Counted from the stretch's first letter, positions 1-9,171 are shown. The stretch is DNA of 64,000 nucleotides from Aeromonas bestiarum (GCF_000819745.1 NZ_CDDA01000037.1:157744-221743), one strand, 5' to 3'. Program-made: numbers and translations. Notes: generated by a model not told the origin, from the letters alone.

Positions 1-45
1 TGGGTGGCCGAAACCACGGTCGCCCTGCGCAACCGGCTGCCATGA
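1..45 (+). CDS. pilW: C-terminal end of PilW-like minor pilin (partial)
   Basis: Only the last 14 codons are in the window, ending in TGA at 43-45. The encoded tail, ETTVALRNRLP, resembles the usual C-terminus of type IV pilus assembly protein PilW, and pilX follows immediately, as in the common fimT-pilV-pilW-pilX-pilY1-pilE order. The identification rests on this tail and on context. The body of the gene lies upstream of the window. Confidence 0.6.
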   Translation, partial: WVAETTVALRNRLP

Positions 46-56
46 GGATGGAATCC

Positions 57-533
57 ATGATGCCTCGACAACAGGGAATGGCACTGGTGATCAGCCTGAT
101 TTTTCTGGCCATGGTGAGCCTGCTGGCGATGGCCAGCATGCAGGGCGCACTGCTGCAGGAGAAGATGGCGGGCAACCAGAAGGAGTCACAGCAGGCGCTG
201 CAGGCGGCGGAGGCCGGTTTGCGTGCCGCCGAGCGCTATCTGGAAGCCGGTAATTCAGGCCCCTATGACAACAGCGCCGGTTTGTACGAGTTCGTCAGCG
301 TGGCGGTGGATCCCGCGTCTCCCTCCACGGCCTGGCGTACCTATGCCAACAGCGGTCTGGCGGGGCGCGCCCCCGAGTACTTCATCGAGCGACTGCCCTA
401 CACCCAGGCTGGCAATGAGAGTCTGGCGGTCGACGAACCCATAGGCGAGCGTCGCCTCTATCGCATCACGGCAAGGGGATTCGGTCTCTCGGATGAGAGC
501 CGGGTGCTGTTGCAATCGACCTACAGCCGCTAG
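57..533 (+). CDS. pilX: Type IV pilus minor pilin PilX
   Basis: Inner-membrane minor pilin of the type IV pilus priming complex, expected to work with PilV, PilW, FimT and PilY1 to start pilus assembly. A short basic leader ends in Gly, followed by the hydrophobic helix MALVISLIFLAMVSLLAM and an amphipathic helix rich in Gln, Ala and Glu (QALQAAEAGLRAAERYL), the normal PilX N-terminal layout. Like other PilX proteins it lacks the Glu5 of major pilins. The protein is about 158 residues. I chose ATG 57 because GAGGA lies about 8 bases upstream; ATG 42 overlaps the pilW stop and is an alternative start. pilY1 starts 11 bases after the stop. Confidence 0.88.
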   Translation: MMPRQQGMALVISLIFLAMVSLLAMASMQGALLQEKMAGNQKESQQALQAAEAGLRAAERYLEAGNSGPYDNSAGLYEFVSVAVDPASPSTAWRTYANSGLAGRAPEYFIERLPYTQAGNESLAVDEPIGERRLYRITARGFGLSDESRVLLQSTYSR

Positions 534-544
534 GAGGGCAACCC

Positions 545-3500
545 ATGCGCACATCTGGCTACGGACTCTCGGCCCTGCTGCTCTGCTCGTCGGTGCAGGC
601 CGCGCTCGATATTGCCCAGGTTCCCCTCTATCTCGGTACCCGGGCCGAGCCCAACATCATGTTCAGCCTCGATGATTCCGGCTCCATGCACTTCGAGCTG
701 ATGCCGGAGGGGCTGATCGAGAACAGCGCCCGCTACGTCTATCCCCGCGTCGACAACGTGTATGGCAGCGAGGACTATGACAACCGGACCGTCACCTTCA
801 CCAGCAACAACGACCGCAACGCCTATACCCGCTCAAGCAACAACAACAAGCTCTACTACAACCCGCTGCAGAGCTACCGTCCCTGGGCCAAGGCGGATGG
901 CACCCTGATGGCGAACGCCAGCATCAGCTGTGCGCCGCACAATCCGTTCAATACGGCCGCCGGTTGCCGTGACCTGACCAAGAACAACCGGTCTAGATCG
1001 CTGCGTTACTACACCGGATTCTCCTCCAGCGACTACAACGATGACGAGACGTTCTGGCCCGCCGTCTACTTTGCCTACAAGGGCAGTGGCGATGTGAAGA
1101 AGGTGGGCAGCTACACCCGGGTCGAGATCAAGTCGGGCAGCACCTATGGCGGACGCCCCAACCGCAGCGACTGCAAGAGCGCCCCCGTCTGCACCTATGA
1201 CGAGGAGATCCAGAACTTCGCCAACTGGTATACCTACTATCGCTCCAGGATCCTGGCGGCCAGGGCCGGGGTTGGGCGGGCCTTTGCCAGTCAGGGGCAA
1301 GCCATCCGGGTCGGCTTTGCCACCATCAACGCCAGTGGCAGCGTGATCCGTGGTGTGGCCCCCTTCTCCGGCACCGATCGCAGCGCATTTTTCAGTGACC
1401 TCTACAGCCGCGACATTCTGGCGTCCGGCACACCGCTGCGCACCAGTCTGAAGGATGTGGGGGAGTACTTCTCCCGCACGGACAACAATGGCCCCTGGGC
1501 CACCAGTGCGGGCAGCACTCTGCCGCACCTCACCTGCCGTCAGAGTTACAACATACTGATGACGGACGGCTACTGGAACGGAGACACCCCTTCGGTGGGG
1601 GATCAGGACAAGGACGGTTACAGCAATACCCTGGCCGATGTGGCCTACCAGTATTGGAAGGCGGATCTGCGCACCGATCTGGCCAACAAGGTACCGACCA
1701 GCACGGCAGATCCCGCCAACTGGCAGCATCTGGTCAATTTCACCGTCGGGCTGGGGGTGAATGGCTCGCTCAATCCGGCCAACGGCATCCCGAGCAACTG
1801 GCCCAATCCCCATGATCCGGATGACAAGGAGTACAAGAACCCGACCTACATTCCGGAGTACAAGATCGATGATCTCTGGCATGCGGCACTCAACAGCAAG
1901 GGCAGCTTCTTCAGTGCGGCCGACCCCGACACCTTTGCCGCGGCCCTGAGCAGTACCCTTGCCCAGATCGCGGCCCGCAACAGCTCAGCCAGTTCGGTGA
2001 CCGCCAATGCGACCCGGCTGGACAGCAATACCCACATCTATCAGGCCCGTTACAACAGCGGGGACTGGTCGGGACAACTGGTTTCCATTCCGCTCAACAG
2101 CGATGGATCATTGGGCTCCATGGCCTGGGATGCGGCGACCCTGATCCCGGCGCATTCGGCCCGCACTATTTTCACCCGGCAAAACGGGGTCGGCATCCCT
2201 TTCACCTGGACCGATCTCAATGCCACCAACCGCGCCCTGTTCAACATCGCCGGCGACAACCAGGGGGAGAACCGGGTCACCTATCTGCGCGGTGATCGCA
2301 GCCGTGAACAGAGCAATGGCGGCCTGTTTCGCAGTCGCAGCGATCTGCTGGGGGACATCATCAACTCGGATCCCGTCTATGTCGGTGTCAGGGACTACGG
2401 CTATGCCAGCGCCACCGGGCTGAGCCAGACGGAGCGGGACAGCTACCAGACGTTCCTCGGCTCGACGGCGATCAGTCGCCGTACACCCATGCTCTATGTA
2501 GGAGCCAATGATGGCATGCTGCATGGGTTTCGCGTCGCCAACGGGGTCGAGAAGCTGGCCTATATTCCCGCCAGCCTGCTGGGAGATCTGAGCCTGCTGA
2601 CCAAGCCGGATTACAGTCATCGTTACTATGTGGACGGGACACCCAAGGTCGGTGATGCCTACCTTGGCAGCAGCTGGAAGACGGTGCTGCTGGGGTCGAC
2701 GGGGGCCGGTGGCAAGGCCGTATTCGCCATCGACGTGACGGCGCCGGACAGCTTCACCGCCGACAAGATGCTGTGGGAGTTCACGAACGCCGAGATGGGG
2801 GTGGCACTGGCTGCGCCGACCCTGGTTCGGGTCAAGTCCGGCAGCAAGTGGGTGGCGCTGGTGGCCAACGGTTACAACAGCACCAGCCAGACGGCGCGCT
2901 TGTTCGTGCTGGATCTGGCGACCGGCGCCGTGATCAAGGAGATAGATACCCAGGTGGGCTCGGCCAGCGAACCGAACGGTCTCTCATCTCCCTTGCCGGT
3001 GGATGAGGACGGCGATCGGGTGGCTGATTATGTCTATGCCGGCGATCTGCAGGGCAACCTGTGGAAGTTCGATCTGACCGACAACAACAGCGCCCAGTGG
3101 GGCAGCGCCTTCAAGACCGGCAACAAGCCAAAGCCGCTGTTCCAGGCCTGCAATGGCACCTGCTCGGCCAGTACGCGCCAACCCATTACCATGCGGCCAC
3201 TGGCGATCCGCCATCCCAAGGGGGGCATCATGGTGCTGATGGGGACGGGGAGCTATTTCACCAACGATGACAAGCTGTTGCCTGCAACTCCGAGGCTGGA
3301 GGCCGTCTATGGTATCTGGGACACGGGGGCCGAGGTGAGCAGCAGCCAGTTGCTGCAACAGAGCATCACCCACGAGTATTCGGCCAATGGCACCACCATC
3401 AAGTTCAACGTCCGGGTGGTGTCCAGCAAGGCAGTCAACTACACCAGTCAGAAGGGCTGGTACCTGGTATTGAAGTCACCCGGGCTGAGCAAAGGAGTGG

Positions 3501-3898
3501 GGGAGCGCGCCGTCTCCGAGATGCTGTTTCGGAACAAGCGGCTTATCTTCAACACCCTGATCCCCTCGGCAGATGCTTGTGACTTCGGCGGTCGTTCCTG
3601 GTTGATGGAGCTGGATCCCGTGTCGGGGGCCCGTTTGACCTATTCGGTGTTTGACGTCAATGGTGACGGTGCCGTCAACGATGATGACTATGTGGGGATC
3701 AAGGATGATGCCGGCAATGACGTCAAGGTGCCGGTCAGTGGCAAGCAATTTGACGAACTCACCACGACCCCGAGCGTGGTGGAGGATGCGGACATGGAGC
3801 GTAAATACATCAGCGGATCCAGTGGCAACATCTCGGTCACGCTGGAAGAGGGGGCGGGCGATCTGGGTGGTCGTCAATCCTGGTTGCAACTGGACTAG
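545..3898 (+). CDS. pilY1: Type IV pilus tip adhesin/assembly protein PilY1
   Basis: Large secreted protein of 1117 residues that caps the minor-pilin complex; in the family it acts in pilus extension, adhesion and surface sensing. A signal peptide covers about residues 1-19 (ending VQA). The N-terminal part starts with a DDSGSMHF motif like the metal-binding loop of von Willebrand A domains (residues about 42-49) and contains MTDGYWNGD later, also VWA-like. The C-terminal half has the PilY1 beta-propeller features: DIINSDPVYVG, YVGANDGMLHGF and VFAIDVTAP. DEDGDRVADYVYAGD looks like the family calcium loop, and FDVNGDGAVNDDD is a second Asp-rich loop near the end. It sits between pilX and pilE with 8-11 base gaps, so one operon is likely. 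Confidence 0.93.
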   Translation: MRTSGYGLSALLLCSSVQAALDIAQVPLYLGTRAEPNIMFSLDDSGSMHFELMPEGLIENSARYVYPRVDNVYGSEDYDNRTVTFTSNNDRNAYTRSSNNNKLYYNPLQSYRPWAKADGTLMANASISCAPHNPFNTAAGCRDLTKNNRSRSLRYYTGFSSSDYNDDETFWPAVYFAYKGSGDVKKVGSYTRVEIKSGSTYGGRPNRSDCKSAPVCTYDEEIQNFANWYTYYRSRILAARAGVGRAFASQGQAIRVGFATINASGSVIRGVAPFSGTDRSAFFSDLYSRDILASGTPLRTSLKDVGEYFSRTDNNGPWATSAGSTLPHLTCRQSYNILMTDGYWNGDTPSVGDQDKDGYSNTLADVAYQYWKADLRTDLANKVPTSTADPANWQHLVNFTVGLGVNGSLNPANGIPSNWPNPHDPDDKEYKNPTYIPEYKIDDLWHAALNSKGSFFSAADPDTFAAALSSTLAQIAARNSSASSVTANATRLDSNTHIYQARYNSGDWSGQLVSIPLNSDGSLGSMAWDAATLIPAHSARTIFTRQNGVGIPFTWTDLNATNRALFNIAGDNQGENRVTYLRGDRSREQSNGGLFRSRSDLLGDIINSDPVYVGVRDYGYASATGLSQTERDSYQTFLGSTAISRRTPMLYVGANDGMLHGFRVANGVEKLAYIPASLLGDLSLLTKPDYSHRYYVDGTPKVGDAYLGSSWKTVLLGSTGAGGKAVFAIDVTAPDSFTADKMLWEFTNAEMGVALAAPTLVRVKSGSKWVALVANGYNSTSQTARLFVLDLATGAVIKEIDTQVGSASEPNGLSSPLPVDEDGDRVADYVYAGDLQGNLWKFDLTDNNSAQWGSAFKTGNKPKPLFQACNGTCSASTRQPITMRPLAIRHPKGGIMVLMGTGSYFTNDDKLLPATPRLEAVYGIWDTGAEVSSSQLLQQSITHEYSANGTTIKFNVRVVSSKAVNYTSQKGWYLVLKSPGLSKGVGERAVSEMLFRNKRLIFNTLIPSADACDFGGRSWLMELDPVSGARLTYSVFDVNGDGAVNDDDYVGIKDDAGNDVKVPVSGKQFDELTTTPSVVEDADMERKYISGSSGNISVTLEEGAGDLGGRQSWLQLD

Positions 3899-3906
3899 AG
3901 GCTGGC

Positions 3907-4308
3907 ATGGTGCGTGGATTTTCCCTGATGGAGTTGATGATTGCGGTGGCCGTGATGGCCATCCTGACCGTGATCGCCTACCCCAGTTACAACAACTACA
4001 TCGCCTCGGCCAAGCGGGCCGAAGCCAAGGCGACCTTGCTGGAGGCCGCGCAATATCTGGAGCGGCAGTTTACCGCCGAGGGCAACTATGATGGTGGGAA
4101 TCTGGCTTCTGCCGGACTGGCGACCCTGCCAAAGGAGGGGGGAGAGGCTTATTACAACCTGGCGCTCAATGCCAGCGGGGGTCGTTATACCCTGACGGCG
4201 ATTCCAACCGGAGCCATGAATGGTGACCCCTGCGGCCTGCTGACCCTGGATCAGGGCGGGCAGCAAGGGGTGTCAGGCGCCACCATGACGGCGGCAGAGT
4301 GTTGGTAG
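3907..4308 (+). CDS. pilE: Type IV minor pilin, PilE-like
   Basis: Minor pilin of 133 residues. The prepilin leader MVRG is cut before FSLMELMIAVAVMAIL, which has the conserved Phe1 and Glu5, followed by a typical YPSYNNYIASAKRAEAKATLLEAAQYLER helix-to-globular transition. The C-terminal domain has two Cys residues (near DPCGLL and the final ECW) that could form the pilin disulfide loop. It starts 8 bases after pilY1, completing a pilW-pilX-pilY1-pilE order. The ATG at 3907 is the only start that leaves a short prepilin leader. Confidence 0.88.
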   Translation: MVRGFSLMELMIAVAVMAILTVIAYPSYNNYIASAKRAEAKATLLEAAQYLERQFTAEGNYDGGNLASAGLATLPKEGGEAYYNLALNASGGRYTLTAIPTGAMNGDPCGLLTLDQGGQQGVSGATMTAAECW

Positions 4309-4329
4309 GGCATCGATAACGGTCGCCTG

Positions 4330-4716
4330 TTACCAGCAATCGGCTGGGGTCTTGGTGTCGGCCTTGTTGAGTGTCAGGGTATCGCAGGCAGTGCTGCCGG
4401 CCTTGTCTCCGACCTGAGCCCCTTTGGTGGTGGCGATCAGGGTATAGGTGGTCGCGGTCGCCCCTGAAATGGTGAAGGTGTAGTAATCGCTGGCAGGGTT
4501 ACCCACCTGGGAGGGGGTTGCGCTGTAGCTGGTGTTGGAGACCCGAAACTCCTCCTGCTTGAGCTGCATGCTGAGCAATCCCTTGAAGGCTTCGGCCCGG
4601 CGGGATTTGCGCAAACCATCGGTGAAGCTGGGGTAGGCGACAGAGGCAATGATGGCGACGATGGCGATCACGACCATCAACTCCAGCAGTGTGATACCTG
4701 ATTGTTTGATTCTCAT
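4330..4716 (-). CDS. Type IV pilin-like protein, PilE family, convergent orphan
   Basis: About 128 residues. Leader MRIKQSG precedes ITLLELMVVIAIVAIIASVAYPSF with Glu at position 5, then a RKSRRAEAFKGLLSMQLKQEEF helix. Two Cys residues (in TACDTL and at the final DCW) would form a C-terminal loop. It closely parallels the PilE-like protein encoded just across the convergent junction but lies on the opposite strand and is divergent from the second minor-pilin set. ATG 4725 is an alternative start; neither has a strong ribosome binding site. Whether it is a major or minor subunit cannot be told from sequence alone. Confidence 0.82.
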   Translation of the reverse strand: MRIKQSGITLLELMVVIAIVAIIASVAYPSFTDGLRKSRRAEAFKGLLSMQLKQEEFRVSNTSYSATPSQVGNPASDYYTFTISGATATTYTLIATTKGAQVGDKAGSTACDTLTLNKADTKTPADCW

Positions 4717-4744
4717 GGGCGGCATGGTTCGTGAAACAGGTTGA

Positions 4745-4769
4745 TACTATAGGATAGTACTGACAGTAC
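4745..4769. promoter_or_regulatory. Two overlapping perfect palindromes between divergent pilin genes
   Basis: TACTAT-AGG-ATAGTA at 4745-4759 and GTACTG-A-CAGTAC at 4757-4769 are both perfect inverted repeats sharing three bases. They lie in the 93-base gap between the minus-strand pilin and the plus-strand FimT-like gene, where both promoters must be, so they could be operators for a regulator shared by the two transcripts. No regulator is identified. Confidence 0.4.
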
Positions 4770-4809
4770 GCTCTACTGGCATGAGCAAAAAGAAAGGAGT
4801 CTTGAGCTA

Positions 4810-5346
4810 ATGGAATGCACAGAGGGCAGATCCGCCGGTTTTACCCTGATCGAACTGATGGTTGCCCTGGCCCTGGTCGCCCTGCTGTTGACCGTGGCCA
4901 TTCCCAGCTATCAATCATTGCGCCAGGACCAGATGGTCAAGGCGGCGACTCAGGCCGTCTATACGGATGTGATGTTGCTCAAGTCCGAAGCACTCAAGCG
5001 CAATCGCAACTTGCAGATGATCCTGTTCAACAGTGGTACCAACAACTGGTGCTATCGCATCAGCATCGACGGAACCTGCGGCAGTTGCAGCGATGCCTGC
5101 TCCAGTATCGAGGGTCGCAAGGGGGCCGATGCCAGCGAGTTTCCGGGCATTGTCCTGACGGCGACCTATACCGAATCATCGAGCCAGGTGCGCCCTATCA
5201 CGTTTTCTCCCCGTCGCGGCACCCTGCCCAGCGGCAGCATCACGGTTGCCTCGTCCGTTGCCAGCATGAAGGTGGTGACCAGCAACCTCGGGCGGGTACG
5301 CACCTGTGCCGTCAGCAACCTGGTCGGGGAGGTGACATGCGATTGA
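4810..5346 (+). CDS. fimT: FimT/GspH-family minor pseudopilin
   Basis: 178-residue minor pilin. After a leader ending in Gly comes FTLIELMVALALVALLLTVAIPSYQ, with Glu5, followed by a GspH/FimT-type globular domain in which DVMLLKSEALKRN marks the conserved helix. It is Cys-rich in the middle (WCYRISIDGTCGSCSDAC), suggesting disulfides in the periplasm. AAAGGAG lies about 10 bases upstream of ATG 4810. It opens the second minor-pilin operon (FimT-PilW-PilX-PilV order) and overlaps the next gene by 10 bases, so translational coupling is likely. Confidence 0.8.
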   Translation: MECTEGRSAGFTLIELMVALALVALLLTVAIPSYQSLRQDQMVKAATQAVYTDVMLLKSEALKRNRNLQMILFNSGTNNWCYRISIDGTCGSCSDACSSIEGRKGADASEFPGIVLTATYTESSSQVRPITFSPRRGTLPSGSITVASSVASMKVVTSNLGRVRTCAVSNLVGEVTCD

Positions 5347-5960
5347 GGGCTCATGGTTTCAACCTGGTCGAACTGATGGTCGCCATGGTGGCCGGGCTGC
5401 TGCTGGTCGCGGCTGTCACCTCGCTGTTCGCCACCATCCTCAAGGCCAATCATACCGCCATGCAGACCAGTCGCCTGAATCAGGAGATCCAGCTGCTGAC
5501 GGACATGATAGCGCGCGATATCCAGCGAACCGGGTATGACACCAATGCGACTCAATTTCTTGCCGCAGCATCCGGCAGCCGCTCCAGTTTCTATTTTGAT
5601 ACGGCAACGGATCTGATGAATGAAACGGCGACGGGCTCCGGCCTCTATACCTGTATCAGGGTGCGCTATGACAATGATGAGAACGGTGTACTGAACACGG
5701 ACGACACCCTGGTCTACAGCTACAGCAGTGCTGACAAGGGGATCAAGCAGGGGACTGGTGCGACGACATGTGGCAACGGCAGCCTTGTTTCTACCGATGA
5801 CACCATAGAGATAACCGCCATGACCCTCAGGTTGCTGCCGAGCAGCCAGGTCAGCGGGGCGCGGGCACTGCAGTTGATGATGAGCGGTCGTTTCAAGTCT
5901 GCGCCCGCACTGACCCTGAATCTGCAGCGAGACATCAAACTGCGTAATGATGGGTACTGA
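5337..5960 (+). CDS. PilW-like minor pilin
   Basis: 207 residues. Leader MRLRAHG then FNLVELMVAMVAGLLLVAAVTSLF, the PilW-type N-terminus with Glu5, followed by LNQEIQLLTDMIARDIQRTGY, the characteristic PilW helix. GGGAGG sits 5 bases before ATG 5337, which is inside the end of the FimT-like gene. It is clearly shorter than typical PilW of the pilY1 operon and belongs to the second set; it may be the PilW/GspJ-type subunit of an alternative tip complex. Confidence 0.78.
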   Translation: MRLRAHGFNLVELMVAMVAGLLLVAAVTSLFATILKANHTAMQTSRLNQEIQLLTDMIARDIQRTGYDTNATQFLAAASGSRSSFYFDTATDLMNETATGSGLYTCIRVRYDNDENGVLNTDDTLVYSYSSADKGIKQGTGATTCGNGSLVSTDDTIEITAMTLRLLPSSQVSGARALQLMMSGRFKSAPALTLNLQRDIKLRNDGY

Positions 5961-5961
5961 T

Positions 5962-7059
5962 ATGAGCCGACAGTCGGGTTTTACCACCTTCACCATCACG
6001 TTGCTGCTGGTGCTGATCTTGTTGGGTATCTCACTGCTGGTCGGCAAGATGCTGGTGGCCGATCGCCGGGTAACCCTCAATGAGGTGCTCTATCGTCAAG
6101 CCATGGCGATGGCAGAGCAGGGCATGGCGGATGGATTGGGGCGACTGACGCTGGATCCGGGTTGGCGCACCAGTTCGGCGACGACCACGCTGACCACGGG
6201 CAGTTACACGCTCTCGTCAGTGGATGACACGGCCATTACCGTGGGGTCCGTGGTGGTGACTCCGATCCGGGTGCGCTCCCAGGCAACGCTGAGCAACGAT
6301 CAGGCGCAGGCAGCGGTAGAGACCAAGGTGGTTCGCTTCAGCGTGTTGGCGGGATCGCCTGCGGCCCCCTTGACCGTGGCTGGCGGCATGGCGGTCGGCG
6401 GCAACTTCACCATAGTGGCCAATCCCAATGGCGGTGGGCTGGGTGTGCCCCTGTCGGTCTGGACCAGTGGCGACGTCGACCTCATTACGGGTACGGGGCA
6501 AACGTGCCATCAGGGGGATTACAGCGGCGGCTGCTCGGCCAATATCAGCCAGAAAGGGGACAAGCAGTCGGATATCAAGGACAACGATGCCGCCTTTCCG
6601 ACCGATCTGGTCTGGTATCTGTTCAATGAAAAGGATGATGCTGCCGGTTGGACCAATCTGGAGGCCAGAGCCACACTGCGACTGACCGATTGCAGCTCCC
6701 TCGGCCCTGCCTCGACCGGGCTCATCATAGTAGATGGCGACTGCAAGCCTTCTGCCAACGTCGGCTCAGAGGCCGCCCCCGTGATCCTGATAGTGCGCAA
6801 CGGTGATCTGGCGGTCAATGGCAACACTGTGCTGTACGGTCTGGTCTTTGCCTACTCGTCCAACCCGGCCGCGGCCGGCACGGATGTGAAGCTGACCGGC
6901 GGGGCCATAGTGCATGGCGCCATGGTATCCAATTATCAGCTGGGAAATGCCAACGGCACCTACGATGCAAAGTTCGATGCCAATGTATTGAGTAACATCT
7001 CGAATGGCGCCGCTTTTCAGGTCGTCAATCAGGTGCCCGGCAGTTGGCGGGACTGGTAG
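5962..7059 (+). CDS. PilX-like minor pilin with extended C-terminal domain
   Basis: 365 residues, much longer than ordinary PilX (about 150-190). Leader MSRQSG is followed by FTTFTITLLLVLILLGISLLVG, lacking Glu5 as PilX proteins do, and by QAMAMAEQGMADGLGRL, a PilX-like helix. The rest is a predicted beta-rich periplasmic domain with repeating VAGGMAVGGNFTIV and LAVNGNTVLYGLVFAY segments resembling right-handed beta-helix turns, and three to four Cys residues (CHQGDYSGGC, CSSLG, DGDC). An in-frame ATG at 5947 overlaps the previous stop; I prefer 5962 because it gives a normal leader. The next gene starts 6 bases downstream. Confidence 0.72.
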   Translation: MSRQSGFTTFTITLLLVLILLGISLLVGKMLVADRRVTLNEVLYRQAMAMAEQGMADGLGRLTLDPGWRTSSATTTLTTGSYTLSSVDDTAITVGSVVVTPIRVRSQATLSNDQAQAAVETKVVRFSVLAGSPAAPLTVAGGMAVGGNFTIVANPNGGGLGVPLSVWTSGDVDLITGTGQTCHQGDYSGGCSANISQKGDKQSDIKDNDAAFPTDLVWYLFNEKDDAAGWTNLEARATLRLTDCSSLGPASTGLIIVDGDCKPSANVGSEAAPVILIVRNGDLAVNGNTVLYGLVFAYSSNPAAAGTDVKLTGGAIVHGAMVSNYQLGNANGTYDAKFDANVLSNISNGAAFQVVNQVPGSWRDW

Positions 7060-7065
7060 AGGAAG

Positions 7066-9171
7066 ATGAGGATGAATAGGCAAAAAGGATTTGGCCTGCT
7101 TGAGATTTTGATCACGCTGGTCGTACTGGGGGTCGGGGTTGTCGGCCTGGTCGCCATGTCAAAGTCGGCGCTGACTGTCTCGCAGGATGGCCGTCGCTAT
7201 GAGACGGCGATGCGCCTGGCTGAGTCAAAACTCGATGAGTTCCGCAACTTCAATGGCGTGATGACGGCAACGGCACCGCTCACGGCCTACAACCAGATCA
7301 CCTCGGCCAGTGCCGCCGTTACCCTGTCGGGGGAGCCCTATTCTCTGGCCTGGACCGTGACCAATCAGTATCTGAATGGCTCAACCTGGCAAGGCACGGC
7401 GCCAGTCGGCTATCGCCTCAGCTATCCGGGGCGAAAGGCGGTGGCAGTCAATGTCGGCTGGTCGGATAGCGAAGGGCAATCCCATACGCTGCAGCTTGTC
7501 GGTAATGTATCGCCGATAGAGTCCTTGAGCACAGATCAGTTGAACGGGGGCTTGAACACCGCAAGGCAGGGACCCAAGGTCAACTATACGCCTGGGGTTG
7601 CCCCGGATGTCATCTCGGTTGAGCTGGGCGATGGCAACAAGCAGGAGACCAGCAAGCCCCTGCCCACAGTCACGTCCAAAGATGGTCAGGTCGGCAAGTT
7701 GGTGCAGTTTGAAACCGTGACTTACAAGCCTGAGGCCGGAGGCAACACCCAGCAGGTGTTGCAGGACATGGCCTCAGTCTCCTGCTCATGCAGTTATGGC
7801 TCCAGCCTGACCGCCTATTTGCCGGGGCAGGTCTACAGTTCGGCGAGCAAGCAACTTTACTGGAAAGCCGGTGCCATGCAGAGCAAGCCGACCGGGACGC
7901 TCGACAGCAGCGTCAATGGCCAGCCCACGCTGTGTACCAGCTGCTGCAAGGATCACTTCGATGGCAGTGGCTCCAGCTTTACTAACTTCTATGCTCCGCT
8001 CAACACCAGCCGGGTGCGTTACAACAGTGCCTTGAGCACTGTCACCAGTGGCAAATATGTGGACGCCTGTCGTTTTGTCCGGCTGGACGGTTTCTATCGC
8101 CCCTTGCCAGACTGGAACCTGGTCAAGGTAGTGGTGACCACGGCCGATTTTCTGGCCAAGCCGGCCAATCAGGCCAGCTATCAGAAATACATCAAGTACG
8201 TGGTCAAGACTTACATCGACTGGCAGAAGTCGACCCTGAACTGGACGCAAGGCGCCTCCGCCACACTCCCGACGATCACCGACTTTTCGGCCTGGCTGGC
8301 CTCCAATGCAGAGACTGGGGGAGATACCACGACAGGCATCACAGTCAGTACCGGCACGGCGCAGCTCATCGCTCGCGGCATCTATGTGGACGTGCTTGAC
8401 CCTGTCTATCTGGTTGGCATCGACACCAGCGCGACTGACTATCTGACCAAGGTGCCGTTTCAGGATATCAACCTGACCATGCTGGCAGAATGGACCATGG
8501 GACCACTGACCCTGTTGACCGGCAGCGCCACCGATTATGCAACCGTCACCAATGAAGCGGTGAAAACCGTGGTGGACCTCAATAACTACTATTTTGGCAG
8601 TTACAGTCGCGGCTACATGACGGCGAAAAAATCGACCAAAGACAGCGGCCAGATACTGCGGGACGTCATTATCCGGGTCGCCGCCTATCAGGGGAACTCG
8701 GGGATCACCGCCTCCCTGATCTCCCCGCAGGATCAATCATTGGCATTGAGCGCCGACATGCTGGTGAAAATTGATGCAAGCCAGCAGACGGTACCGACCA
8801 TCAAAGTCAGTGGCCGAATCCAATGCTTGGATCGTGGCAAGGGGAACAATAATCCGCCGCCAGAGGCCTGCAGCAAGAACACCTTCAACAACCTGAGCAT
8901 CAGCACGCCAAACTCGGGGGCGACCTGCCGTATCGACAAACCGCAGGCGAACAACCAGCCCGCAGCCTATCTGTGCGAGGCCCCGGAAAATGCGACGCTG
9001 GCCATCAATCTTTCCTACACCAATCAGGGCAGCACAACCTACATGCTGCAGCCGCCCTCTTTCAGCGTGCAGATGACGCCACAGCCCAACAATCAGGTGT
9101 TGAGCGGGCCCTGTTCCCTGCTGGTGGACAATGGCGTCACCAACGCTGCCAACCTGACTTGCACCCCTTGA
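7066..9171 (+). CDS. Oversized PilV-like minor pilin with Cys motif
   Basis: 701 residues, against about 150-200 for ordinary PilV. Leader MRMNRQKG precedes FGLLEILITLVVLGVGVVGLVAM, with Glu5 and the PilV-type helix MRLAESKLDEFRNF. After residue about 160 there is a large unassigned region containing C240-x-C242 and C290-x2-C293-C294-x2-H297, a spacing that could bind metal or form a disulfide cluster. A C-terminal part (from about residue 560) looks like immunoglobulin-type beta sandwiches (ALSADMLVKIDASQQTVPTI) with more Cys pairs. It is the last gene of the second operon and is followed by a strong terminator. A tip or adhesive role is inferred from position and size. Confidence 0.75.
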   Translation: MRMNRQKGFGLLEILITLVVLGVGVVGLVAMSKSALTVSQDGRRYETAMRLAESKLDEFRNFNGVMTATAPLTAYNQITSASAAVTLSGEPYSLAWTVTNQYLNGSTWQGTAPVGYRLSYPGRKAVAVNVGWSDSEGQSHTLQLVGNVSPIESLSTDQLNGGLNTARQGPKVNYTPGVAPDVISVELGDGNKQETSKPLPTVTSKDGQVGKLVQFETVTYKPEAGGNTQQVLQDMASVSCSCSYGSSLTAYLPGQVYSSASKQLYWKAGAMQSKPTGTLDSSVNGQPTLCTSCCKDHFDGSGSSFTNFYAPLNTSRVRYNSALSTVTSGKYVDACRFVRLDGFYRPLPDWNLVKVVVTTADFLAKPANQASYQKYIKYVVKTYIDWQKSTLNWTQGASATLPTITDFSAWLASNAETGGDTTTGITVSTGTAQLIARGIYVDVLDPVYLVGIDTSATDYLTKVPFQDINLTMLAEWTMGPLTLLTGSATDYATVTNEAVKTVVDLNNYYFGSYSRGYMTAKKSTKDSGQILRDVIIRVAAYQGNSGITASLISPQDQSLALSADMLVKIDASQQTVPTIKVSGRIQCLDRGKGNNNPPPEACSKNTFNNLSISTPNSGATCRIDKPQANNQPAAYLCEAPENATLAINLSYTNQGSTTYMLQPPSFSVQMTPQPNNQVLSGPCSLLVDNGVTNAANLTCTP

